Positions 34,998 through 46,928 of a DNA stretch of 64,000 bases are shown piece by piece (the first letter of the stretch is position 1; the number at the start of each line of letters is the position of its first letter). The stretch lies in NCBI GenBank assembly GCA_012274445.1, contig JAAROD010000015.1:1984001-2048000 (forward strand), written 5' to 3'. The DNA comes from Sclerotiophoma versabilis. Lineage: Eukaryota; Ascomycota; Dothideomycetes; Pleosporales; Didymellaceae. The position numbers were made by a program, and so were the translations under genes. The notes below the pieces were generated by a model that was not told the origin of the DNA, did no database searches, and worked only from the letters and a program-made list of their open reading frames with translations.

Positions 34998-35476
34998 CCG
35001 GATGGTGGAACGGATGTTAGCTGTTATTTGATACCCAGTTATGGATCATATGCATGGGCGGAGTTTAGGCGCAGTACAAAAGAGGTGCAAGAACCTCAGA
35101 ATCAACATCAAGTGTTTTAAGCTCCTTCAGAACATTCAACATGTAATGTAAAAGCACATGTCACAGGGGCAGTGGAGAAAGTGGCGGTGAACGTAGAAAG
35201 GGTGTATTGTGCAGACCGCCAGCAGTGTTGCTCCCTCAGGACACATCAACAGTGTACAAGGCCATCATCGACGGCTACAGAAGACGGACCAATATATGCA
35301 ATAGGGAAAGGGGGTTGTGATGCTGCCTCCCGTCCGTCTCCACCACCTCGTAGATGCGCACGGTTGCCCGCTCATCTCGGTATGGCTTGAAGAAACTGGA
35401 GATTTGGTGCTCTAGACGGGATATTCCACTGGCAAATGAGTCAACAGCCGCAAAGGAGAGAAGTGTCAGAGAGAGA
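34998..35476. other. Convergent 3' region RRP17 / tropomyosin
   Basis: 479 bp between two converging stop codons. It should contain both 3' UTRs; nothing else recognised. Confidence 0.55.
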
Positions 35477-36092
35477 TCAGATGTTACCGATCTCCTTGAC
35501 AAAGTCATCGAGCTCCTTCTTGGTGTCGGCGTATTTCTTGGCCATCTCCTCGTACTTGGATTCCCACTGGTCCCGGGACTGCTCGAGAGCCTGGACTTTG
35601 CGTTCGTAGTGGCCGGACTTGACGTCGGTTTGGCGAAGCCTGGGTGTGTCAGTCGGTGTGTACGTGTTAAGGGGACGCGGGGGGCGCACTTCTCGTTGAG
35701 CTCGCGGATGGTCCTGTCAGACTCCTCAGCTTCTTCCTCGAGCACCTGGATCTTGCGCTGCAGGCTCTCGGCCTGGGTACCAGCCTGAGCGCCTGCACCG
35801 GCCTCGTCCTTGAATTGCTTGACTTGCGCTTCGAGCTTCTCGACCTCGCTCTCAAGGACCGAGTTCTTGTGTGAGAGCGAAGTGATCTCCTGCTCCTTCT
35901 GTGTCGTCTCGCTCTCGAGCTGCTTGACCTTGGTCTTGTACTCCTCGGCACGGGCACCGCTCTCATCGGCCTCGACGCGGAGAGCCTCCATGCGCTGCGG
36001 GGCGGTCAGCTTTCCGGTTCAACAGGTGCAGGCAGCCAAAAGAAAGGGTCCGGCGGGGTAGCGGGCAGACTCACCTTCTTGATCTGGTCCAT
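35477..36092 (-). CDS. Tropomyosin
   Basis: Exons, minus strand: 36092-36075, 35994-35690 and 35639-35477 (161 aa); introns are 80 and 50 nt. The first coding exon encodes only MDQIKK. The whole chain is one heptad coiled coil (RMEALRVEADESGARAEEYK, LESETTQKEQEITSLSHKNS, SVLESEVEKLEAQVKQFKDE) and ends in KKELDDFVKEIGNI. Length equals yeast Tpm2 and fission yeast Cdc8 (161 aa). It would dimerise and stabilise formin-built actin cables and the contractile ring. A short AGAGAQAGTQ stretch interrupts the heptads. The last codons are a little uncertain: a gtaaca donor near the stop could add a tiny final exon. Divergent from the securin gene with 346 bp between start codons. Confidence 0.93.
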
Positions 36093-36438
36093 GGCTGCGG
36101 AAAGGGTGGTGTTGCTTAGCAAAGAGTGGCTGGGGATGGGTGGAAGACGGTAGGTGAGGTCGTAGCTGACTGTGGAAGAGGCGGATGGCTAAGGTGTTGA
36201 TTGTTGTCTGAGAAATGGGTCTCGCTGGCAGGCTGATAATGCGGGCATGGGCGCCGCTGCCGAAAGGGAGTACCCCTGTCTCGCCAAAGCACACCGCCTG
36301 CGAGGGCAAGCTCGACTGGCTCCGACTGGCCCCGACTGGCCCCTAGCAACAACGGGTCCGTAAACAAACGAACCCCGAGCGCAGCCACGCGCACGTCACC
36401 GACAGCAACACCACGACTCGCTCAATGTAACCGCGACC
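36093..36438. promoter_or_regulatory. Shared promoter region of tropomyosin and securin
   Basis: 346 bp between two divergent start codons, so both promoters are here. It contains a short tandem ctggcyccgactggc near 36320-36342. No known cell-cycle box was identified by eye. Confidence 0.55.
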
Positions 36439-37917
36439 ATGGCCACGCTCGCAGCACACGACCAGGAGAACGCAGTGCGCACTTTGCAGGTCGGCCCGAG
36501 CGGGAAGCCACTCAACGCCGGCGCGAAGAGCTTCGGCGCCAAAACACCCGGGAACAAAGCCCCAAAGACGCCTTTCAAGGTCGCGCTCAACGACGAGAAT
36601 GTCTTCACCAAAGGAGGAAAGGGCGATGGAAGGGGCAGCTTGCTCATGACCACCAATAAAGGCGGCAAGCTGGATGCAAGCGCCTTTGTAACACCAGCGG
36701 GTAAGCTATGAGATCATGCAGCATAGCCAGCCACAAGACTGATGCAATGTAAAGGTCCCCGCAACCGCGCTCCTCTGGGCGCAAAGACAACCAACGCCAA
36801 AGGCAAGCCCTTCCAGACACCTGCCCCTCTTGGCTCTTCCGCCAAAACCCTAAAGGCAAGCCCACGCCTGCGCCGTCCGAAAGTCAAGGTCCACCAGCCT
36901 GAAGTCGAGGTCGAATCTGAAGATGATGTCCCAGAAATTGAGTACATGCCACCGAAAGAGATTCCGCTGCTGGACGACATGGACGAATACCTCCCCAGAG
37001 ACTGGGACTTCTCTATTCTCTCAGGCGAGAACGCAATGCGCGGCATCACGAACACATACCACAACCCAATCGAGGACGACGGTCGCACGAGGGGCCAGCG
37101 AGAATTCGAGGAGAGCTTGGAGCGCGACCGCAAGAAGCGGGACGAGGAGTTTGACAAGATCTTTGCAGCGCAAATGGCCAAGGATGACGCCGAGTCGAGG
37201 CGCTACTTTGGAATTACGGAACTGAAGAAAGAGGCACCGAAGCCCACTGTGAAGACTACTTCATCTCTGAGGCCAGCTACCGGCCTCTCTACTATGCGTG
37301 CTCGTTCAGCAGCTACAGCACTTGCTCCAACAGATCGCTCTACGCCAAGATTCGGTGCCTCAACCACTGCTACAAAGGCGCGCGTACCTACTGGCCTTGT
37401 CTCCGGCAAAAAGACTCCAAAGACTCCTAAGACTCCTACAGAACCGACAGCTACCCGTCACGCCCGTCACGCATCGGCCATGGTCTCATCTAAGAGCACT
37501 ATCGGCTACGCCCAAGGTCGCGCAGTGCGCTCAGGCTCGGCCATGCGCCCGCCACTTTCGAATGTCACCAGGCCTGTTGGTCCCAACCTTTCGACTACGA
37601 GACGTGCTGGTACTACAACTCCTTCGTTTGCATCTGCACACCAGCGTGCCTCCAGTGCTGCTGCATCCACCAAACTTCGTCCCTTCTCACGTTCAAGCTC
37701 GACCTCCACAAACGCTACACTGGTTGCTTCATCACAAGCAGATCCATTCGAGGAAACGGCAGAGAGTGTCGAGCGCGAGTTAGAATTGCTAGCCCTCCAA
37801 GATGACGCGGGCGACGACGAGGCGTGGATGAACAGCTTCAACAATCAGCTGGGCGGTGTTGATCCTCTGGACGAAGACTTGGCAGACTTCCAGCTTCAGC
37901 TCCCCGAAGGCATCTAG
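36439..37917 (+). CDS. Securin (Cut2/Pds1-like separase inhibitor)
   Basis: Exons 36439-36700 and 36755-37917 (474 aa); 54-nt intron. Securin binds and inhibits separase until the anaphase-promoting complex destroys it. Seen here: an N-terminal DQENA (KEN-like position), TPFKVALNDEN, and a textbook destruction box RAPLGAKTTN (residues 92-101, R-x-x-L-x4-x-N). EIEYMPPKEIPLLDD (about 148-162) follows; as I recall, fission yeast Cut2 has RAPLG and IEYMPP in the same order. The middle is basic, Ser/Thr/Ala-rich with many TP sites (KKTPKTPKTPTEP), and the C-terminus is acidic (VERELELLALQDDAGDDEAW), fitting a separase-binding end. Securins diverge quickly, so the call rests on motifs and layout, not on a fold. 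Confidence 0.78.
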
Positions 37918-38638
37918 AAAACACGTGCCGCCTGGGTGTGATTGTCATCATCAGTGGTGACGCGGTTGGCTATAGTCTGACTCAAGTTGTTCGATTATGT
38001 TCATTGATGGAGGCCAAATTGTTTTCTTGTCTACGTCTCCATCATGATTCTGGAGTACTGTTTTGGATACCTCTTTCTTTGATTCCGCGTCGTATTGGCG
38101 ACATGTTGAGTCTGCAAGCAGTAATTTTGTACATTACTATCCGTTCGTTTAGTAAATCCCATTGCGAAGAAGCACATCTCTTTGAATGTCGCCAGATAAG
38201 CCAACCCGCTATTGAACTAGCGAAGAACTGCAAGTAGCCCCAGCGAGGGTTACGATGAATTACGGATGTGGAATAATGGTTGGAAGACTATAGTGCACAG
38301 GTGATCGCCCGACGCTCAAAAGAGCACCACCTAGTTGTTTGTTTATTAGTTGGCTGCAATGAGACGGTCTGGTTATCAAATCACGATTCGGTCATTCGAT
38401 AGTTTCAAGCGATGCACATACAGCCGTCTCTGCTTTTACAAAGCAGCCAAAATAGCAGCCCAAAAGACACCCAGCGCGATGCCCGGCCCCCAAAAATGCG
38501 CACAAAAACGCCATGCTAGATGTTCACAATTCAAAGTCCACAGTCTTTCTTGCTCCTGCCGTTCCGGTGTCCTTCCCCAAACTCCGATCGTTGGTATGCC
38601 GCCAAGTAACGCCCGCTATTCAACCTGGTCGCCAAAGT
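37918..38638. other. Convergent 3' region securin / SWIB gene
   Basis: 721 bp between two converging stop codons, fairly AT-rich. No gene or repeat recognised. Confidence 0.55.
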
Positions 38639-39679
38639 CTACTCCAAGCCAGACTGCACCTCCGCTGGCGCTGTGGTGATCTCATCTACTGCATACAGGT
38701 TCTGGTTGAGGATCTTGTTCATGGTGAACATGTGTACGCGGTCTGACTTGAAAACTGCACGCATCGCGTCGTCGCATCGAATTTGCCGCTTGTCGCTAGG
38801 GTCTTGTAGATCTCTTGCTTTCACGTACTCCCAGATTTTCTTGACAGTTTGGGGGCGCGACAGCTGTGTTTCGTTCAAAAGGGCGGAGAGGGCGGGGGAG
38901 AGGGCCATTGGTTTCTGGGGGTCGTTAGCAGGCGTGCAATACTAGAACGGAGGCGCAAGCAGTATGCGAAAGGTGCATGTACATGAAATCCTCCTTTTCG
39001 ACTGGGGCTCTTCTTCTCCTTCTCGCTGATGGACCCAATGTCGCTGTCATCCTCGTCCTTGACACGGTTCGAGCTCTTCTTCTTAGTCTTCTTCTTCGGT
39101 ACCGGCGCCTTCTTCCTAGTGTTCCCTCCACGTGTCGCACGGCCGCTGCGCGCGTTCTCCTCAGCTTGCAGTCTGCGAGCAAAGGCTGCATCTTCGTCTT
39201 CGGTAGTCTTGCTCTTCTTTGCTTTCTTCTTGGGCGGCGCAGAGTCCTCGAGCTCGGAGAGCGCTGATTCGGAGTCGGGCGAGCGCTTTTGGTCGGGTGT
39301 GGCTGAGGTAGAGGCGGCGCCATTCTCAACTGTTGGGATGGGCTCTTGAGGCTCGGTCGTGGTGCCATTTACTTCGGAGTTGAACTGGTCGAAGCGCTGC
39401 AAGATGAGGGCGGTGATCGCATCCTGAGCTGCTGCTTAGTTTCTAGGGTCTGCTGCGTGTGCAGGTGAGGCGTACCTTCTGGTGTGAGGCATCATGGCCA
39501 ATCCGCTCTTGCAGTCCTTTGCGTATGCGCTTGGCTGAGATTGTGTTCAGGTCGCTGGCGCGAAGAATCTCGTCAATAATGACCGAGTAGGACGCCTCGA
39601 CTTCGGCGGGGAGAGGATCTGTCGTCATGAGTACCTGGTTTTGATGCATGCTATGTTCAATTGAGCTCCTACCGGACAT
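38639..39679 (-). CDS. UAF30: UAF30-like protein with DEK_C and SWIB domains
   Basis: Exons, minus strand: 39679-39476, 39423-38983 and 38914-38639 (306 aa); introns are 52 and 68 nt, phase 0. The N-terminus (about 22-75) is a DEK_C-type domain (YSVIIDEILRASDLNTISAK, KGLQERIGHDASHQKDAI). A Ser/Glu- and Lys-rich linker carries nuclear-localisation-like runs (PPKKKAKKSK, PVPKKKTKKKS). The C-terminal SWIB/MDM2 domain (about 213-290) reads GGFHKPMALSPALSALL, ETQLSRPQTVKKIWEYVK, LQDPSDKRQIRCDD and HMFTMNKILNQNL. Yeast Uaf30 is part of the upstream activating factor of RNA polymerase I. The start could instead be the in-frame ATG at 39628 (MTTDPLPAE). The chain is longer than yeast Uaf30 because of the linker. 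Confidence 0.88.
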
Positions 39680-40617
39680 GGCTGCCGTGTTTACCAGACC
39701 GCCACAGAGCTAGATGGCAGGACTGTGGGCGGTTGTTGCAGCAGAGCTGTAAGTCAAGCTCGTGAACCACGGGTCGGCGCGAACCGCGTAGTACGAACCA
39801 GGATAGTCGGCTCAGAGGGTTGGGGAGACCTTCAAAGCTGGGTGCCAACAAAAGAGGGAATATATACACGGAACGGCGCGAAGGTCTTGCACGAAGAGCG
39901 ACTCACACCCAGCAACCGGCGAAGCGTGGCTTAACACACGTTCAAGACAGGTGAGAGAGCGGTCTAAAACGGTAGTGCCGGCGGGGTTCACCCTGCAGCA
40001 GTGCGTCGAGTTGTGCGAGAACGAGGGTCTTTAGGACGATATAAGTACCAAAGGATAAGTCGCGGAGGTGAGCTTCAACTGGAGGCAGGTACGGGAAGTT
40101 CAATTGATGTTGCACCGATGAGTGGATGTGAAGTGGTCATCCGCCGCTCGGCAGCACTAGCCAGGTACCGATTAGAAGTTGGAGAGGCTGGGGAAGCCTC
40201 CAAGGCTGAGATGCAGCTTGCTAGCACGATGACAATATTTGCGAAAGATGCGCAGATCAACACAAATAAACGAGGGCGATGATACGGGATGCAGCAAGAA
40301 GTCCGGTGCGGGATAACAGTTGTTTGACTGTATCCAGCGAGTCGCTTGACTTGCTCCGCCGGAGCTCTCCACATCTTTCCATGTAGTAGGTTTCCAGCAG
40401 CATCCGTCTCACGTCTGAACACATTGTTTCTTTGTGTCTTGTTTGTGGTCTTAGACACAGCAAGTACTTTTGTTTCTCAGTGCCCATAGACAGGCAGCCT
40501 TCTGCTCGCAGATAGAATGATCCGATTCAAACCTCTTCTTCTGGCCCTGATCCTAGCTAGATAAATGCGGCGATCACGCTACCTCATGGTCGCAGAGCCG
40601 CATGCTCACGCTATCGG
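39680..40617. other. Upstream region of the SWIB gene
   Basis: 938 bp. Overlapping open frames at 40001-40282 (plus) and 40075-40458 (minus) have no domain and do not look coding. Otherwise nothing recognised. Confidence 0.5.
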
Positions 40618-43469
40618 TTACATGACCAAGCAGCCAACCCCATACATTTGCTTTTCGACTGCGCTCTTGATCTGGTACCAATCCGCTCTCCTTTCTGCGT
40701 ATTCATACACCTCTTCTGCTCTGAAAATGCCGTGGTAACGATCTGTATCCGCTATGATAGTCGCGATTTCTTTTGCCTCCTTAGGCGCAATCAGATAGAT
40801 CTGCGAAAGCTCACGAAGAGCCGCAAAGTACTGCATGAGTGGTTTGTTACGTAGCGAGACGATGTATGCATTGTACGCATTCATGTCACTGTAAAACGTC
40901 AGTAAGATACAGAGGAACATATCTTCTATGCAGTCTTACCTAATTAGCACAATGGCGCCATCGACACTCACTCGTTGTCGCTTGAGGTGCTTGCAGATCG
41001 CAGTAAAGAGTCGCACTCCGACTTCCTGGTTGAAGACATCGAGCACGTTCTTGTCTGTGCTACCAACCAACATGCTTGTGTGTGACGACACCATTTCGAC
41101 TACCCTTTTTGCTGTCTCGCTAGGTCCAATGTCTGACAGTTGTGCTATTCCATTGGGCCCTACTGGAGGATTGAAGTCAGAGGGTTGTTGTAGGGTACCA
41201 CACAAATATTCCACTTCGTCCATGAGCACATCAATGCCCTTGTTTAATCCTGCGGCAACGCGTTCATCCAGCATCTGCTCGAACTTCTTTTTTTCCTTGG
41301 CTGCAAGACTGAGGAAGTCATCACGATCAGTAAGATTGGCGGCGACAAGCTCCTGCAGATAGAATACTTCGACCATCTGTTGGATCAGGTCACCAACGTT
41401 GACAAGCTCCAGAAACGCAACCAGCGGTGCCACTCCTTCTTTGCTGTGGTCAGCTACTTCGCGAGGCTTATAGTTCGCGAGATGGCCAACAGCCTTGTCA
41501 AAACCGAGCTTCATATGCCGGTTGCCGAGAATCTGCACAAGGTAGATGAAGATCTGTTCGCACTGCTCCTTGGCCTCTTCACCAGACTGTCCACCAAGTC
41601 TGACAAACCGTGCAGCTCGTTCAAGACTTGCCTTCGCCTTATGTGTCAAGTCAAGGGCCACCTCAATGCTGAAGAGCGTCCGAATGCCTTCCAGTCGAGA
41701 GTTCATGATGGCTGCTTTCGCTGCGAGCTCAGTCGTTGGTGCTTGTAGGCCCGGCGACCGTGCTCCATCGCCAGATGGGGTACCAGATCTTATTGGTGTG
41801 TCCAAAGAGCTATTACCGTTTATCGCAGGTGCAGCCACTATTGAGTTCCTAGATCCAGAGCCGCCCATGGTCGGGAGGACATTAACGGGCATCATTACGA
41901 CCTTTTTGAAGGACGAGAGGAAGTCTTGCTTAGCCGCTTTGCGATTGACATTAGACATGTAGTACGTCTCTGTCGTTTGCTCTTCCTCACTCAGCCGCTT
42001 CTCCCACGCCTCTACCTGTTCAACCGATTTTTCTTTGAAGAAGTCCAGCTCTTCCTGCAGGTATAGATCAATATGCTGTTCGAAGCAGCGAGAAATGATG
42101 TGAAATGCCTCTTCCTGAAAATCAGCCTTCGAGCCCTTCGTTGGCTTTAGTGAAATGGCAAGTTGAGAAGCTTGGTCGAAGACGCCCGCTACAGCCCTGA
42201 GATATATGTCGGTGCTGATATCGTGTGCTTCATCGAAGAGAGATGTGATGTACTCGGATATGATATCTTCGGCGACGCGTTCCAAAAATGGATGGAGCAC
42301 GTCGAAGTTGGGTGGAAAGACACGGTCGATGATAGCCGTCTCGTCATTCAGAGCGATTGCCAGAGCATGGAAGAAAGAGCGTGATGGCTCCAATGTAAGC
42401 TGGCTCATGTTCGATCCAGGCAAACAGTCTCTGGGGTTTCCCAGCTTTTCCTTATCCAGCATCAAAGGATGATTGTGGATGTAAGAGTCCAGGCATGCAG
42501 CACCGCCATTTAAATGGAAAAGTACGGACGCAAATCTCTTCATGCGACCATCATAGTCCTTCTCTTCACAACCAGTTTCAAATTCCCTGAGCACTGCGTT
42601 CTCGAATATGCCGGTCATTGTATCCAATTTCTCCTCGCGCTGATTCCACCCTTGCGCATAGTCGCTTTTCGCGAACGTCTTCAATTGAGCGATCATTTGT
42701 GCCTGTTGTTCCGGGTCTCGATATGTGCGAAACAGTGCGGGATCTGTATGGCTCCTCGAGCGTGCCAGATCGAAATAGTACGGTGCCAGTGCTCCGTAGA
42801 CCTTGCCATATTCCTGACGTGCTCTGCCTCTGATGGATCGCACACCTGATATGACTTTCAACGCTGATTGAGAATCTATCATAGGTGCTCTTGCTTGGGC
42901 TCCTGTAAAGGTAGGCGTCAATGTCATGTCGTTGAAGCCTTTATCGAGTGTCGATGATTTCCCTCGGCCTTTATGCTCCAGAGATTGCCGTTGTGTGTCT
43001 TCGTCTGCATCAAAAAGTGTCAAAGTGCCACGAGATTGTTCAATCCCGCCTATCCCAAGCCCAGCGCCACCTCCTTGCAAAGGTACTCCCGTTCTTTGTG
43101 CTTCTTCCGCTCTCTGCGTCTCGAGTTTCCGGCGCATGGCCTCCTCAAAGCGTTGTTTTGCCTCCACGTCATTCCAGCAGCCCATACTCTTCAGCCTTTG
43201 CACCCATCGGGTATCATCGTAGACCATCTCCTGCATACGCTTCGAAGTGCGAGCGAAGGTGAACATATCGGCTATAGGGAGGTAGTCGAGGATCGTGTTG
43301 ATGATTTCTCCAAGGGTCAGTTGATTTCGGGCCCATTTAGTTGTCAAGAAAACACACCTGCCGGCAGAATGGCTTTCGACTCATCCACCATTTGCGTGGT
43401 CCGCAGCGAGGCCAGGACCGACGGCTGCGCCTGGGGCAGCGCCCGCTTAAAGTTGGACCTGGCAGCCAT
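40618..43469 (-). CDS. RCY1: Recyclin-1, F-box protein of endocytic recycling
   Basis: Exons, minus strand: 43469-43358, 43307-40940 and 40888-40618 (916 aa); introns are 50 and 51 nt. Exon 1 encodes MAARSNFKRALPQAQPSVL onward and joins in phase to give the F-box (about 35-80: LPAEIINTILDYLPIADMFT). The open frame runs further upstream in exon 2, but that sequence is the intron. From about residue 230 to the end it is Sec10-like (exocyst) helical sequence, e.g. SFFHALAIALNDETAIIDR and DLIQQMVEVFYLQELVAANL. The last four residues are CLVM, a CAAX box; yeast Rcy1 also needs a C-terminal CAAX box for function. Met as the last residue favours farnesylation. Yeast Rcy1 recycles SNAREs and membrane proteins from endosomes with Skp1 and Ypt31/32. 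Confidence 0.92.
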
Positions 43470-43968
43470 ATTGCTGGCTGTGATCTGGCTAATTCAGTCT
43501 ACATGTGTTGTAGTTGGAGTTGTGGTCATGTTCGCGGCTGCATGACTGTCGGCGCTGAGCGTTGCGGAGAGTGGGTAAGAGTGCGGGCGGACTTGGTGAT
43601 GGGTGGAGACATGACGCTCGAAGCTTTGACAGATGGAGCGCGCGAACTCCGTACTACTACACTACTACACTACTACACTCAACATGGCACAGTGTTGCCC
43701 AAGAAAGATAGTCAATCTACGTGCAATTGCAGGTCATCGCTCAACTCGCCAAGTACGAGCACGGTTTTGGGCACGTTCCCCGCCACACCAGAAGTCATGA
43801 TCACGGTTTTAGGCTGATACCCACAACCAGAGCTCCGACCAGGCTTTAAGCTGGATTCAGATTTGTGCTCAACAGCGATATATTACATGAGAAGGTTTGC
43901 GTTGGTAGCTATGTTTACTGATTGCATGCTCGTGCAACTCATCCACACTATCTACACATCGCTGATAT
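43470..43968. other. Upstream region of recyclin-1
   Basis: 499 bp between the recyclin start and the stop of the CFEM gene, both minus strand. Apart from the ACTACTAC repeat I see nothing. Confidence 0.5.
43653..43679. repeat. Tandem repeat of ACTACTAC
   Basis: About three copies of the octamer actactac, about 185 bp upstream of the recyclin-1 start codon. Confidence 0.8.
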
Positions 43969-44673
43969 CTACAAAGCAGCGAGCATGCCAATGACAGCCA
44001 CACCAAGACCGAGAACAGGGCCGGCGGTCTGGAAAGCACCAGCACCCGTAGCAGCAGTTGCTGCTGCGCTGCCAGATGCAGTGCCAGATGCAGTGCCAGA
44101 TGCAGAGCGGGTTGCGCTGCCGGATGGGGTGTTGGTTCCAGATATAGCGGTCACTGAAGCAGAGCTTGATGCTGAGGCCGAGCCTGATGCAGCAGCAGAA
44201 ACAGAAGCAGAGGCAGAGGAAGAGGCAGAGGAAGAGGCAGAGGAAGAGTCAGAGGAAGAGGCAGAAGCGCTTGAATTCGCCGCACCGCAGTCGGGATTGG
44301 TGTTCAGGGTCACGCCAGCTCCCCTGCAGAGAGTTTCGGCGAAGCTGATGGTAGCTGATCATCTCGTTAGTCACCTGTAATCTCTCCAACTCTAAGGTGC
44401 CTACTTTGAACGTCAGATTGACTGCAGGAGGACAGAACACAGCATGCAACTTGTGTAATAGCTGAGCTACCGCAAATGCAGGCAACATCGATAAGATTGC
44501 AGCTGCCGAGGTTGTTGGTGCCGAAGCATGATTGCTGGTCACATTTCAGTTACTGTCTCCTCACAGCTCGGTACTGTACATACGGCGCATGAAGGGATCT
44601 GGCCAACCAGATTACCCTGACCCAGAACAGTAGCGCTAAGGGTAGCGATGGCTGCAACGATAGAGAAGTGCAT
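43969..44673 (-). CDS. CFEM-domain, GPI-anchored cell-surface protein
   Basis: Exons, minus strand: 44673-44584, 44534-44405 and 44354-43969 (201 aa); introns are 49 and 50 nt. Residues 1-18 (MHFSIVAAIATLSATVLG) are a signal peptide. The CFEM domain follows with eight cysteines in the family pattern: IPSCAQSCFGTNNLGSCNL, VACICGSSAITQVACCVLSS, then ...C and TTISFAETLCRGAGVTL. A Ser/Ala-rich region (about 100-175) contains a TASG tetrapeptide repeat coded by a 12-bp tandem repeat. The C-terminus (GPVLGLGVAVIGMLAAL) is hydrophobic like a GPI-attachment signal. CFEM proteins of fungi serve in haem/iron uptake, wall structure or host contact. The haem-ligand Asp of known CFEM haemophores could be the Asp in NLIDVACIC. 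Which role applies here cannot be told. Confidence 0.88.
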
Positions 44674-46928
44674 TCTGGAATCTTTGAGTAACGAAGGACC
44701 AAGATGCAAGGTAGAGTGTATGATGCGAGATTCACTTGTAGGGAACCAGTGGATAAAGCAACTGAGGACGACGGCGCAAGCCTTGGGGGAAAGCTGGAGT
44801 AAATAGTCTGGATCTCCACCTCCTATGGCTGATCTGCACGATTGGTCCGTCCGTCTAAACTATCGGTTCCAAGATTGCACCGAAGCAGCAAGCGGTGCCA
44901 ACTCGCTTCGAGTGGCTTGCGTCTTCGTTACCACGCCGAAGTTGCCGACTTCTGGAGCTGGCGATAGAGAAAGCGCTTGCGACAGTCACAGCTGCGGGGA
45001 CGATCAGGCCTTTGATAAGAGACTGCATTACCAATTATTACTGTGTTTGTTGTTTGCAGCCACTCTGTTTTGCCAGCACAGTCCCCTTTCAGCGCCTTTC
45101 AGGCGGGTATGCAGTCAGCCACTGTGGGATTAATTAGCACCATTGGCTGATGTTCGGTCTTACCAAGCCAAATTGCGCACGCACTGCTGCGAGAGGCTAC
45201 TGAGTAATTTCACTGCACTGTTGTCTGATCTGGTGCTGTTGTGATGGGAACCAGAGCGTTGATGGATCGACGGCGAGCGGGAGCTTGCAGCTCCTCTATG
45301 CAAATCCGGAGGTACCCACAACGCCCAACTCTAGGCAACCTGCTTCCAATGCCACAGCAACAGGTATCGTGAAGTCGGACCTACCCTCTGTGACGACATG
45401 CAGTGAGGCTGATGGGATGATCACAATGACCGAAGCCCCGAGACGATCGCCAAAGAGTAATGCTCAACGCGAGCACTGAACGTGTTGTGCAAGAAGCAAG
45501 CATAGCCGCTGCAAACAGCCATCACGATTATGATGGATGGCCCCCGGGAGACAATTAGTCCTGACACCATCACTAAGCGTAGGCGATTGTGTTGCTTGAC
45601 AACGAATGAGCGGCTTTGCTCCTTCGCGCTCACCATCGTGCGCAGCCTCCAGCCTCCACCAAAGGACAATGAGCGACGATCGCCAGAGGACCTCTGTGAG
45701 TTCTCAAGTAGCTTCGAGTGAACCTTGAGTCATATATGCCGCACAAGGCAACGGCAGCGCTTGAAGGCCTCCCTCTGAGAAGTCCTCCTAAAAAGCATTA
45801 CAGGGCACATTGTATGACTGCTTTGGTGCCCCTTTAGGCTTTTAGGGTCTCTTTGCCTAGCTCAGGCGAGTGGCGATCACAGAACGAAGGGCGACGGGGC
45901 GCAGCTGTCAAACAACCGCCAGGGCGCAATGCTGAGGGTCGAGCGAAGGGCCCTGTTTCAATAGAGACCGTGTTCTGGCTGCAATTAAGGGATGAAACAT
46001 GGGCGCGCTGGTCGAGAAGCCCGCGCGAACACTCGGCGAAGAAACCCCGAACGCTCCACGTATTGTACCTACATCGTGAGGATGCTGCCCGAGTGGACAG
46101 AGTTCAGCCTCACGCATCGTGGCTCGCCTCTAACGTGACAGCATGTATAATTAGCCACACAGGTGACGCTGTATCGCCAGCGCATGGTGGTTTCAATGGC
46201 CCGAATGGCTTGAGACGCGATGTTTCCGCAACGTCTTTGCTCCGTCGAAGCCGCAAGAAGGCGGCTAGAAGCCGCGCACGAGGGATGATGCTGGAGGTGG
46301 TGGAAGTGCAGGGCCGAAGGTTCCGTGTCAGACGCGAGCCAATGGTGAAAGTGAAGCAAGTGGGCTTACCCATCTTAGCCCTGAGTCCTTTGAGGTCCTT
46401 GCTCGTGATCTCGCGACAGCTTATGTTATCAACTTGAATGTCAGTGTTGTAGACGTCAGACCTGAGACACCGATTGATGAGGCGGATGTACGATTGGGAA
46501 GCGTGTCACAAATTGTGGATCACAGACCTCTGTCTCGTTCCATCCCCTTTCAGGTACCGTCCTGGAGCTTCCTGGAGAGGCAACCCAAGCTTCACTCGTT
46601 GAGCTGTGCTCCGAAGTACGTACCTGGGAAGGGCCACGTACCGTTGATTGCCCTCTGTAGCCTGTCGCCTGTTGCCCCGTGCTTGAGTAATGATGAAGGA
46701 CGCTGAGAATAGTCGTGAAGCTGGGAACATCGCTCTTAGTAACTCTGAAATACAAAAGCATCTCTGCGACCCGCTTGTAACAGAATACCAATACTCCCAA
46801 CGCCTTGTTTCTCTCAAGCTTGCCATTCTATTCCAGTCTCAGACGTCAAACACCGTCCCACAATCACACGCTCTTAAACACCCTTTCAGATCGCACTCCT
46901 TCAGATTCCCAAAATCGATCCCAGAACA
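44674..46928. other. Long intergenic region, about 2.25 kb
   Basis: No gene supported. A plus-strand open frame of 194 codons (45853-46437) begins at a non-ATG codon, has no domain and is overlapped by minus-strand frames of similar length. The region separates the CFEM gene from the micro-genes and is among the longest gene-free stretches here. Confidence 0.5.

Noticed and set aside
43308..43347. Recyclin-1 start inside the sequence just upstream of the F-box (frame open to about 43347)
   Set aside because: That stretch has gtgtgt at its 5' side and ggag at its 3' side, and splicing it out restores the F-box consensus LPAEII; the real start is at 43469.
45853..46437. 194-codon plus-strand open frame
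   Set aside because: It starts at a TTG, has no recognisable domain and is overlapped by several minus-strand frames; probably non-coding.
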